The notes under the pieces were generated by a model. It worked only from the letters and a program-made list of their open reading frames with translations. It did not search any database and had not been told where the DNA came from. Both the position numbers and the translations under genes were made by a program. Shown here one piece after another: positions 16,935 to 24,393 of a stretch of DNA of 64,000 bases. The stretch comes from VFZP01 sp043755595 (GTDB lineage: Bacteria > Acidobacteriota > Terriglobia > Bryobacterales > Bryobacteraceae). How positions within the stretch are numbered: the first letter of the stretch is position 1; each line of letters opens with the position of its first letter. Where the stretch lies: NCBI GenBank assembly GCA_043755595.1, contig JAYUSQ010000206.1, positions 1 through 64,000 of the forward strand, in the 5' to 3' direction.

Positions 16935-17468
16935 ATGGTGGAACTCGAAACAGCGACTTTGGGCGGCGGATGCTTCTGGTGTTTGGAAGCCGTGTTTGAT
17001 GAGATGCTCGGCGTTGAATCGGTGGAGTCGGGCTATATGGGCGGCGCGGGCGCGAACCCCACGTACCGCGACGTTTGCGGCGGCGACACGGGGCATGCCG
17101 AGATTGTGCAACTGCGGTTCGATCCGGCGGTGGTGAGCTTTGAGTCGATCCTTGAGGTGTTTTTCAGCATCCACGATCCAACCACTTTGAACCGGCAAGG
17201 CAACGACGAGGGTACGCAATATCGGTCCGCGATCTTTTTCCAATCGCCCGAACAGGAGCGCGCCGCCAAGGCCGTGATTGCGCGTTTGGCTGGTGAGTTT
17301 CGCGATCGGATCGTGACGGAAGTAACTGCGGCAGAGGCGTTCTGGGTGGCCGAAGACTACCATCAGGAATATTTCACGCGAAACGGGAATGCGCCGTACT
17401 GCCAGTTTGTGGTCTCTCCGAAGGTGGCCAAGTTCAGAAAATACTTCGCGGCGAAGCGGAAGGCTTAG
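16935..17468 (+). CDS. msrA: Peptide methionine sulfoxide reductase MsrA
   Basis: 177 residues. The catalytic motif GGGCFWCLEAVF lies near the N-terminus, followed by SGYMGG, YRDVCGGDTGHAEIVQ, FFSIHDPTTLNRQGND and EDYHQEYF, all standard for MsrA. It repairs methionine-S-sulfoxide in proteins; here without an obvious signal peptide, so probably in the cytosol. The ATG at 16935 is preferred because codons further upstream run into the divergent peptidase gene. The stop is two bases from the end of the convergent exbD gene. Confidence 0.95.
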   Translation: MVELETATLGGGCFWCLEAVFDEMLGVESVESGYMGGAGANPTYRDVCGGDTGHAEIVQLRFDPAVVSFESILEVFFSIHDPTTLNRQGNDEGTQYRSAIFFQSPEQERAAKAVIARLAGEFRDRIVTEVTAAEAFWVAEDYHQEYFTRNGNAPYCQFVVSPKVAKFRKYFAAKRKA

Positions 17469-17469
17469 T

Positions 17470-17880
17470 TCAAGGCTGCGATTCCTTCGGCAGCAATCCT
17501 ACGTGTCCGATCCCGGCGCCTTTGCAGGCGTCGATCACTTGCGCGATATACCGAAACTCAAGTTGTGGGTCGCCGCCCACGAAGACGGTGGATTCGGGCC
17601 GTCCGTGAAACACGCTCATCAATTGATTCGCAAGTTCGGATAGCATGACGGGCCGGCGGTTTACTTCCAAGGTCCCTTCCCCTTTGACGTAGATCACGAT
17701 CGTCGAAGGTGGCGCAGGCGCGGGCGAAGCGTCGTTTTGCCGCTGCGGAATCTGCGAATCCAGGCCCACAGATTTCGTGGGGGTAATCACCATGAAGATG
17801 ATCAACAGCACCAGAAGGATGTCGATCATCGGCGTCATATTGATCTGAGCGGGGCCGCCACTTGTCATTGCCATGCTCAT
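17470..17880 (-). CDS. ExbD/TolR-type biopolymer transport protein
   Basis: 136 residues: short cytoplasmic N-terminus, then INMTPMIDILLVLLIIFMV, where the Asp in the single transmembrane helix is the proton-linked residue of ExbD/TolR. A periplasmic domain of about 90 residues follows with STIVIYVKGEGTLEVN and FVGGDPQLEFRYI. ExbD works with an ExbB/TolQ partner to energise outer-membrane or envelope proteins. No partner gene is adjacent; TolQ/ExbB-like genes occur only at 42661 and 62677. Confidence 0.85.
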   Translation of the reverse strand: MSMAMTSGGPAQINMTPMIDILLVLLIIFMVITPTKSVGLDSQIPQRQNDASPAPAPPSTIVIYVKGEGTLEVNRRPVMLSELANQLMSVFHGRPESTVFVGGDPQLEFRYIAQVIDACKGAGIGHVGLLPKESQP

Positions 17881-17946
17881 ACAGACACACGCGGTGTAAA
17901 GAATGTTCCCGGCGAAGGTACGCCCGCCGTTATCCTAGTAGGCTGC

Positions 17947-19476
17947 ATGCCCAGATACGCCGCCATCGATATCGGTTCCAACTCAGCGCGACTGTTGGTG
18001 GCCGAAGTTTCCCCCCATGGCAAGATCGAGCGGCTGGCCGAGGATCGCGAAGTAACCCGTCTGGGCTCGAGTGTGTTTGCGGGAGGCGCGGTCAGCACGG
18101 CCGCGATGGAGTTCGTGACCAGCGTGCTGTCCCGCATGGCCGTCTCCTATCAACGCTTCGACGTGGATGGCATTCGCGTCGTGGCTACCGCGGCTATTCG
18201 CGATGCGAGCAATCAGCAGGAGTTCCTGGCGCGCGCATCACTCGCGGCTGCCGCGCCCGTCGAAATTATCTCGGGTGAAGAGGAAGCGCGGCTGATCTAT
18301 CTTGGTGTGAATAGCCGATGGCCGCATCCAAAGCAGCGAGTGCTGGTGGTGGATATCGGCGGCGGCAGCGCCGAGATTATTGTGGTTGAGAACGGGCGCA
18401 TGAGAGACGCCTGGTCCAAGCCACTGGGCGCGGTGCGGCTTACCGGCGTTTTCCTTAAGAACGATCCGCCGACTGAACTCGAACTGCGCCAAATGACCGA
18501 GTTCATCGACGAGAAGCTAACGCCCGCGACCGCAAAACTCAAGCGCCTGAAATACGATTGCGCGATTGCAACCAGTTCGACCGCCGCTGCGATGATCTGC
18601 GCCGTCAACCGGATTCCGCGAGCCCGCCGCGAGGAAGGGGATCGGCTGCGCGCGACTCTACCGCAGGTCCGCAAGCTCTACCGCTCCTTGTGTGAGCAGG
18701 ATTTGAAGGGCCGTGCGAAGACCCCCGGAATCGGTCCGCGCCGCGCCGAGATCATCGTGCCCGGAGTGGCTGTGTTGATGGAGTGTATGGAGCGGTTCGG
18801 ACTCGCGGCCTTTCACTATTCGTCGGCGGGTGTGCGAGATGGCATCATCGCGGATTTGGCGGCGCGGCGCGTGGGCGGCGAGAGGTTGCAGCTCAGTGCG
18901 GAGCAGCGCGAAGTGGCCGAGCAGGTCGCAGGCAAATACGGCGTGCCGGCCAAACACTATCGAAAAGTCGCGGCGTTTTGCCGTCTGTTATTTGCGGCGC
19001 TTGAGCCGTTGCATCGACTGCGGCCGGACTGGGGGCGGCTGCTCGAAGCCGCAGCTATTCTCTATGACATTGGCTTATTCATTGGCGATACGGGGCATCA
19101 CAAACACTCACAGTATCTGGTAGCCAACTCTGGGCTCCCGGGATTCACGGATCGTGAGCGGTTGTTAGTCGCTCAACTGTGCCGGTTCCATCGTAAGTCC
19201 ATGCCAGGTCCCCGCCATATCGAATTTCTTGCGCTCCCGGTCGATGATCGCCGGGGGCTGCAGTTCTTGATTCCCTTGTTGCGCATGGCCGATTCGTGCG
19301 ATCTTTCCAAGGATCAGCGGGTCGATGAGATCGCGTGCCAGATCGCGGGCGGCGCGGTGACGATGCAGATTCGCGGGGCCAAGGTGGACCTCGAATTATG
19401 GGCAGCCCAGCGCGTGACAGAGGTGTTCCAGTCTATCTACGGCAAGCCTCTCAGTGTCACTCTTTGGAGGAAGTAG
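17947..19476 (+). CDS. ppx: Ppx/GppA family exopolyphosphatase
   Basis: 509 residues. The N-terminal actin-like ATPase-fold module has AAIDIGSNSARLLVAEV, IRVVATAAIRDASN, EIISGEEEARLIYLGV and VVDIGGGSAEIIVVENG. The C-terminal helical part has an HD-like segment (AILYDIGLFIGDTGHHKHS, FHRKSMPGPRH). The family hydrolyses polyphosphate or the pppGpp gamma-phosphate; substrate preference is not readable. The ATG at 17947 starts immediately at MPRYAAID; the open frame upstream lies in the exbD shadow. A CHAD gene follows after four bases, which supports a polyphosphate role. Confidence 0.9.
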   Translation: MPRYAAIDIGSNSARLLVAEVSPHGKIERLAEDREVTRLGSSVFAGGAVSTAAMEFVTSVLSRMAVSYQRFDVDGIRVVATAAIRDASNQQEFLARASLAAAAPVEIISGEEEARLIYLGVNSRWPHPKQRVLVVDIGGGSAEIIVVENGRMRDAWSKPLGAVRLTGVFLKNDPPTELELRQMTEFIDEKLTPATAKLKRLKYDCAIATSSTAAAMICAVNRIPRARREEGDRLRATLPQVRKLYRSLCEQDLKGRAKTPGIGPRRAEIIVPGVAVLMECMERFGLAAFHYSSAGVRDGIIADLAARRVGGERLQLSAEQREVAEQVAGKYGVPAKHYRKVAAFCRLLFAALEPLHRLRPDWGRLLEAAAILYDIGLFIGDTGHHKHSQYLVANSGLPGFTDRERLLVAQLCRFHRKSMPGPRHIEFLALPVDDRRGLQFLIPLLRMADSCDLSKDQRVDEIACQIAGGAVTMQIRGAKVDLELWAAQRVTEVFQSIYGKPLSVTLWRK

Positions 19477-19480
19477 CATC

Positions 19481-20287
19481 GTGTTGGATTTCGTCTCCGA
19501 GCAACTCTCAGCGCACGTCGAAAAGGTCAGGGCAATGGTGGTGGCAACCCGAGCTTCGCCGGACGCCGAATCGGTCCATCAACTACGGGTATCGATTCGC
19601 CGCTTGACCGAGACCGTACGCTCGCTGGAAGAATGGGTGAAGCCGCGCCGCGCCGCCAAGCTCCGTGCTCGCCTGCGCCCGGTCATGAAGGCGGCGGGCG
19701 TGACCCGGAACCTCGATATCGCTTGTGATCTGTGTTTGGAGGCTCCAGTGGCTTCGGCGGATGGCGTGGGTGAGGCTTTGAAGACTGCCCGTGTAGTCGC
19801 GGCGCATCGACTGGTTGGGCGTCTGCTCGCGCTACGACTGGACAAACTTCGTCCTCCCTGCGAGCCGAATCCTGACGCCCCCGCGCCGCGCGTGCTGGCG
19901 GCCGCGTTAATGGCCGAACTGATTCCCCGATACTGGCGATCTGGCCGAGTCGCAGCGCAACCGGAGGCCTCGTGGACCGAACTACATCAGTTCCGCCTTG
20001 CCACCAAGCAATTGCGCTATACGATGGAGTTATTCGCTTCGATATATCCGAGAGGCATACCATCCCGGCTCGATGTCTTGAAGAAAGTGCAGACGCATCT
20101 GGGAAAGGTGAATGACTGCGACGCGGCGCGGGGCCTAAAGGCGATCGCGAGAGACGCCGCGCTTGATGCGTGGCTAGCGGAGCGGCAGCAAACCGAGCGC
20201 GAGGAATTCGTAAAGACTTGGGCCGAAGAACAGAAGCGGAGCCGCGCGGGCGCGAACTGGGTCGGCTATTTTGCACGTCCGAAATAG
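19481..20287 (+). CDS. CHAD-domain protein (polyphosphate-associated)
   Basis: 268 residues from a GTG at 19481, with GGAGG at 19466-19470 as ribosome binding site inside the end of ppx. CHAD proteins are all-helical with conserved basic and histidine residues that bind polyphosphate. Here SVHQLRVSIRRLTETVRSLE and ELHQFRLATKQLRYTMELF show the two His/Arg/Lys-rich helical repeats, and HLGKVNDCDAAR is also typical. The tight coupling to ppx suggests that this protein localises or presents polyphosphate. The activity itself is unknown. Confidence 0.88.
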   Translation: MLDFVSEQLSAHVEKVRAMVVATRASPDAESVHQLRVSIRRLTETVRSLEEWVKPRRAAKLRARLRPVMKAAGVTRNLDIACDLCLEAPVASADGVGEALKTARVVAAHRLVGRLLALRLDKLRPPCEPNPDAPAPRVLAAALMAELIPRYWRSGRVAAQPEASWTELHQFRLATKQLRYTMELFASIYPRGIPSRLDVLKKVQTHLGKVNDCDAARGLKAIARDAALDAWLAERQQTEREEFVKTWAEEQKRSRAGANWVGYFARPK

Positions 20288-20305
20288 TAGTCTGAAAGGT
20301 ATCCA

Positions 20306-21079
20306 ATGAAAGTGATCGTCGCCATCAAACAAGTGCCCGCTCGCGATTCGCGCCTCCGCGCCGATGCAACGGGCCGCTGGATCGATACGTCGGACCTTGC
20401 CTCCGAAATCAACGAGCCGGATGCTTACGCGCTCGAAGAAGCGCTGCAGTGGAAGGAGAAGCACGGCGGCGAAGTCGTGGTTCTGTGCGCGGGTCCGGCG
20501 AATGCCACGCAGTCGATTCGCGATGCCTTGGCCAAAGGCGCTGACCGTGCGCTGCACATAGAGGAGGAGAATTTAGGGGCCTACGATTCGCTCGCGCTGG
20601 CGCGTTTGCTGGCGGCGGCGGCGAAGGAGGAAGAGCCCGATCTGATTCTAACCGGGCTGCAGTCAGACGATCTTGGCTATGGGCAGACCGGCGTCATTTT
20701 GGCGGAGTTGCTCGGCCTGCCGCACGCCACGATCATCATGCAGACCGAGAAGACCGGCGCGGGGATTCGAGTCAAACGCGAGTTGGAGGATGGCTGGTTT
20801 CAACATGTCGAGATGCCGATGCCGGCGCTGCTGACGATTCAGTCGGGCATCAACAAACTGCGCTATTCGACATTGATGGGCATCAAGAAGGCGCGCAGCA
20901 AAGAGATCAAGCCGCTCAGCGCTGCCGGGTTGGATGTCGGGGCCGCAGCGGCCGCCGTGCAGTTGGAAAAACTTTACGCGCCGCAACGCTCCAAGCAGAC
21001 GCGGATGATCGAAGGCGACGCGCGGAAACAAGCCGCAGAATTGGTGGAAGTGCTTCGGCATGAGGTGCGAGTTATATGA
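20306..21079 (+). CDS. etfB: Electron transfer flavoprotein beta subunit
   Basis: 257 residues with MKVIVAIKQVPARDS at the N-terminus, NEPDAYALEEALQWKE, VVVLCAGP, and the nucleotide-binding segment LTGLQSDDLGYGQTGVILAELL. EtfAB carries electrons from acyl-CoA and other dehydrogenases to the quinone pool through ETF:QO. The stop overlaps the etfA start by ATGA. No acyl-CoA dehydrogenase or quinone oxidoreductase gene lies nearby, so its electron donor is not shown here. Confidence 0.93.
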   Translation: MKVIVAIKQVPARDSRLRADATGRWIDTSDLASEINEPDAYALEEALQWKEKHGGEVVVLCAGPANATQSIRDALAKGADRALHIEEENLGAYDSLALARLLAAAAKEEEPDLILTGLQSDDLGYGQTGVILAELLGLPHATIIMQTEKTGAGIRVKRELEDGWFQHVEMPMPALLTIQSGINKLRYSTLMGIKKARSKEIKPLSAAGLDVGAAAAAVQLEKLYAPQRSKQTRMIEGDARKQAAELVEVLRHEVRVI

Positions 21080-22038
21080 GCGTTCTCGTCGTGATGGAAC
21101 AAAGCCGGGGTGCCTGGCACAAGATGTCCTGGGAGACTCTGGCAGGTGCTCAGCAACTCGGAATGCCGGTGAGCGCGGCAGTGATCGGTCATCAGATTGA
21201 GGCGCTGGCGGTGGAACTCGCGAGTAAGAAGATCGCTCGCGCGTATGCCGTCGAGCACGCATTGTTGGCGCAATATTCAGCCGATGGTTATGCGGCGGCG
21301 TTGGCGCAGTTGATTGGGAAGTTGCAGCCGTCGCTCGTTCTTTTTCCCCATACGTACCAAGTGCGCGACTTTGCTCCGAAGCTGGCGACGCGGCTGGGGC
21401 GTCCGCTGGTGAGCGACGCGATTCGTATGGAGCGCGTGGCCGAGGGCTTTGTGTTCGGGCGGCAGTTGTTTCAAGGTAAGATGAACGGCGACTTCCGCTC
21501 GACTGGCGCGGGACCGCACTTTGCTTCGATTCAAGCGGGCGCTTATCGCGCGGATTCTTTGGAAGCTGGAACGCCGGAGGTAGAGACTTTTACGCCGTCG
21601 CTTGACCCAGGAACAATTCGCGCTCGGAGTGAGGAGCCGTTTCGCGAGGCACAGCGCGCCGTGGATCTGACCGCTGCGGAGTTGATCGTCTCGGTAGGCC
21701 GCGGCATCAAAGAGAAGGAAAACATCGCCATCGTGGAAGAACTCGCGAAGGCGATGGGCGCCGAACTTGCCGCTTCGCGTCCGATCTGTGACAACGGCTG
21801 GTTGCCGATGGAACGTCAAGTGGGGAGTTCAGGTCAGACGGTTTCTCCCAAGGTTTATTTGGCGGTGGGGATCTCGGGCGCGATTCAACATCAAGTGGGC
21901 ATGAAGGGCGCGCGGACGGTGATCGCGATCAACAAGGACGCCAATGCGCCGATCTTTGAAATCGCCGACTACGGCTTGGTGGGTGACCTCTTTGAAATCG
22001 TGCCCGCGCTGACCGAGGAGTTGAAGAAACATCGATGA
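21076..22038 (+). CDS. etfA: Electron transfer flavoprotein alpha subunit
   Basis: 320 residues. The C-terminal FAD-binding domain is clear: VSVGRGIKEKENIAIVEELA, GAELAASRPICDNGWLP, GSSGQTVSPKVYLAVGISGAIQH and INKDANAPIFEIADYGLVGDL. The N-terminal half is the alpha/beta domain that pairs with EtfB. It is coupled to etfB by an ATGA overlap, and its own stop overlaps the next gene by ATGA, which ties a proteasome-like protein into the same transcript. Confidence 0.94.
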   Translation: MSVLVVMEQSRGAWHKMSWETLAGAQQLGMPVSAAVIGHQIEALAVELASKKIARAYAVEHALLAQYSADGYAAALAQLIGKLQPSLVLFPHTYQVRDFAPKLATRLGRPLVSDAIRMERVAEGFVFGRQLFQGKMNGDFRSTGAGPHFASIQAGAYRADSLEAGTPEVETFTPSLDPGTIRARSEEPFREAQRAVDLTAAELIVSVGRGIKEKENIAIVEELAKAMGAELAASRPICDNGWLPMERQVGSSGQTVSPKVYLAVGISGAIQHQVGMKGARTVIAINKDANAPIFEIADYGLVGDLFEIVPALTEELKKHR

Positions 22039-22895
22039 CCTCGGTCGCCGTCTGGCTGGGAACGCTGATTCTTTTCGTGCCCACGCCGCGCGGCGCTTTT
22101 GTTTCGGCCGATTCACGGCATGATGGTGGCGATCCGGCAAAGCACGATCAGGCGCGGAAGATTTTCCTGTGTGGACGCGCGGCCGTTTGCGCGGTGTCGG
22201 GCGGATTGCGGCTGGATGCTTCGACGGAAGAAGCGGCGGGCACGCTGGATGTCTCGGCGTCGCTTGAAAGAACGAGCGCGCGCATGCGGGAAAGCGAAAA
22301 CCAAAGCGCTGCGGTTCTGTTTGAAACATTGCGGACATCGATGCCTGAAGAGATCCGCGAGTTTTGGCGTAAATTTCTGGCCGGCCGCCGCGTGGACGCT
22401 CCGATGAGTTTGCGGCTGGGCGCGCCGTCGGTTTGTACGATCTTGTTTGTGGCGCCGGGTTTTGTCGCGCAGATGCAATTTCCGTTCACCGAACGCCGTT
22501 TGGCCGATGGTACCTGGACACATGAGCTGCGGGAGCCGGTGGTGAGGCGGGTGGATGCGATGCGGCCACTGGCACAGGGGCACACCGAGTGTCTGCTGAC
22601 GCCGGCGAAGTTGCCGGATTCGGCGGACGGGGTCGAGGAGCTTTACGCGCCAGCGAGGGAAACGCCGTTTTGCCGGGACGTGATTGGCGGGCCGGTCGAT
22701 ATCGCGGCGATTGAAGATGGCGAGGCGCGATGGGTGCAGAGGAAGGCGGAGTTGGCGGCAGTCAAACCGCTTGCCGCCCAAATTCATTCTTTCGGGGCGG
22801 AGGGGTTTTCGCCCCGTTGTCATGCGGTGTACGAATACCAATTCACTCCCCAAGCTCCCTGTCTCAAAATAAAAACGACAAGGTCGCCGATGTGA
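22035..22895 (+). CDS. Proteasome-beta-like Ntn-hydrolase (uncharacterised)
   Basis: 286 residues. The N-terminus aligns with 20S proteasome beta subunits or Anbu: Gly9-Thr10 precedes a strand and turn (PTPRGAFVSADSR), then Asp26 and Lys42 (ARKIFLCG) and VCAVSGG. Thr10-Asp26 and Asp26-Lys42 are each 16 residues apart, the same as Thr1-Asp17-Lys33 in proteasomes. Gly before Thr is the usual self-processing site, which would leave a nine-residue propeptide. Proteasome beta chains are about 200 residues, so the C-terminus is extended and unrecognised. An alternative is a signal peptide covering residues 1-20. The ATG overlaps etfA by ATGA. Its end overlaps antisense pseudogene sequence. Confidence 0.5.
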   Translation: MTSVAVWLGTLILFVPTPRGAFVSADSRHDGGDPAKHDQARKIFLCGRAAVCAVSGGLRLDASTEEAAGTLDVSASLERTSARMRESENQSAAVLFETLRTSMPEEIREFWRKFLAGRRVDAPMSLRLGAPSVCTILFVAPGFVAQMQFPFTERRLADGTWTHELREPVVRRVDAMRPLAQGHTECLLTPAKLPDSADGVEELYAPARETPFCRDVIGGPVDIAAIEDGEARWVQRKAELAAVKPLAAQIHSFGAEGFSPRCHAVYEYQFTPQAPCLKIKTTRSPM

Positions 22896-23396
22896 ATATG
22901 GTCATAGGTTTCGCTGTTGACTCTTACGGCGCTCGCAGGTGACTTGGGTCCCCACGGCCCCACCGTTAGTTCGTAGACTGTTCCCTTACTTCTGATAATC
23001 CGTTTGCTTAATTTAATGCGGTCGCCGTGTGACGGGCTTCGGAGGAGTTGTCGAGTAACATGTTCGATTCGATTGCGGCGCCGTCTCCGTATAGGAAGGA
23101 GAAGGTCAAGAGGAACGCGACACCAAGATGGCTTTGATCGGGCAGATCGATCAACCGCAAAGGCGGACAGAAATTGGAGGGTGGCAAATTAAGCGTCCGC
23201 ACAGCCCGATACCGGGAGCAAGAGCAAGAGCAAGAGCAATCCCGCCTGACCTCATGGCAAACGCCACTGCGGCAAAGGGCAGCGCCACGAGAATGGCCAC
23301 GACGAGTTGATATGGTTGGGGAAACAGGACTGCCCATAGGGCCGTCAATCCAGCGACCATGTTGACGTTACGGGCGAGTTTGTCTTCCCTTGGCAC
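22820..23396 (-). pseudogene. Small membrane protein gene split by two frameshifts
   Basis: Three consecutive minus-strand frames read as one protein. Frame one (23396 to about 23160) starts MPREDKLARNVNMVAGLTAL and has two hydrophobic segments. Frame two (about 23160-23008) continues LRLIDLPDQSHLGVAFLLTF and ends ARHTATALN. Frame three (about 23005-22820) continues KGTVYELTVGPWGPKSPASA, DHIHIGDLVVFIL and GAWGVNWYSY, ending at TGA 22822-22820. The shifts lie near 23165 and 23005. About 190 residues would result. The family is unknown to me; GPWGP followed by GAWGVxWY looks like a conserved pattern. The end is antisense to the proteasome-like gene. Confidence 0.55.
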
Positions 23397-23945
23397 CAGA
23401 CTTCATCCGCTTCCCGTGTGTCGCGCTGCGGCGCGCATCATTTCGAATCCTCGCTTTGGCCGCCCTGGCATCCTCGGAGCCTAGGTATGGCAGTGTGTAC
23501 AGCCACTCATTGAACTCGGCGTCGACGGGGAATATCTGAGCGACGCCGACTCGAGGTTGGCCACCTTTGGGGACGAGTACGAAAGCAGGCGGCGAAGCCG
23601 ATACAGACTTCCATCCGCGAATATCCCGACGGGACAATACCTTTGTCCGCGTAAGTTCGACGACCTCAATCCGATCTTGAAACAAAACGATCTTGGACAG
23701 ACGAAGCGACAAAAGGACATACCCCCAAGCATGCCGAAGCAACAGGCGACTCCAATAAACACCAATTGGGCGTTCGCCCCCTGGAGCGGCTGAGTGAGTG
23801 AAAGCCATAGCAAGCCGACTCCCAGTCCGACGCAAACCAAACCGGAGAAAGTGAGGAATATCAGCCACCCGCCTGCGGCACGATACTCGCGGGGGTAGCC
23901 GGCCGCACTTCCGCCCGGCAATTTAGGCAACCTGCAGCTCGACAT
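23368..23945 (-). pseudogene. PH-like membrane protein gene with a homopolymer frameshift
   Basis: The first frame gives a short start, then YREYRAA-like residues and two hydrophobic helices (LIFLTFSGLVCVGLGVGLLW, FIGVACCFGMLGG). At a run of five C (23722-23726) the frame changes, and the other frame continues LSLRLSKIVLFQDRIEVVEL, KVLSRRDIRGWKS and FPVDAEFNEWLYTLPYLG to a stop at 23368. One extra G on the coding strand would restore MLGGYVLLSL. The C-terminal part looks like a bacterial PH-type domain behind two membrane helices. It overlaps the hicB end and the next broken gene, so the two were probably one operon. Confidence 0.5.
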
Positions 23946-24141
23946 ACGAAACCGAGGTAGAGGGTTCTGGAATCGGGTCTCCGTCTTCCAACATCCCCTC
24001 AAGGTGAAGCTCAATTGCCTCGCGGATATTGTGCTCAATCTCTTCGACGGTCTTCCCAGTGGTAACGCATCCGGGAAGGTCCGGAATATAGGCAGAAAAG
24101 TTATCTCTGCCACGCTCGATCACAACGGCGTATTTTTTCAA
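23923..24141 (-). CDS. hicB: HicB-family antitoxin
   Basis: 72 residues: KYAVVIERGRDNFSAYIPDL, then PGCVTTGKTVEEIEHNIREA, then IELHLEGMLEDGDPIPEP. This is the partly degraded RNase H-like fold of HicB. It has no added DNA-binding domain, as in short HicB forms. The ATG overlaps the hicA stop by ATGA, with the toxin first, as in many hicAB operons. It would neutralise HicA. Confidence 0.85.
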   Translation of the reverse strand: MKKYAVVIERGRDNFSAYIPDLPGCVTTGKTVEEIEHNIREAIELHLEGMLEDGDPIPEPSTSVSYVELQVA

Positions 24142-24332
24142 CTTTTTCCTCTCAATCCGGCTTGGGAGAGAATGCTCTTCATCGTGCCAGGATGAAGGTC
24201 ATCGTTTGGGTGGCCTGAAATCGTTACCCGTCCTGGCTTGGTCGGGTGCTTGTACTGGCGATGGCTTCCTTTGGTCGTCACATGCCTCCAGCCGTCGTCC
24301 TCGACGTTCTTTATAAGATCGCGGACCTTCAT
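24138..24332 (-). CDS. hicA: HicA-family mRNA interferase toxin
   Basis: 64 residues with the double-stranded-RNA-binding-like fold of HicA: VRDLIKNVEDDGWRHVTTKG, then SHRQYKHPTKPGRVTISGHP, and GTMKSILSQAGL at the end. The catalytic His sits in GSHRQYKHP. HicA cleaves mRNA during stress. The gene is complete and coupled to hicB. It lies just upstream of two frame-broken membrane genes, which suggests that the locus turns over. Confidence 0.87.
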   Translation of the reverse strand: MKVRDLIKNVEDDGWRHVTTKGSHRQYKHPTKPGRVTISGHPNDDLHPGTMKSILSQAGLRGKS

Positions 24333-24393
24333 TTTCTCTAATCAGGATTGTACCCCTCTATCGGCTCTCCCTGTCGCGGGCCTCGGGGCCAGC

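Noticed and set aside
23218..23240. AGAGCA tandem copies as a microsatellite
   Set aside because: Only a few units, inside a decaying gene; too short to claim as a repeat feature.
23700..23740. Programmed frameshift at the C5 run
   Set aside because: There is no slippery heptamer of the usual type, no stimulatory hairpin, and the neighbouring gene is also broken, so decay is simpler.
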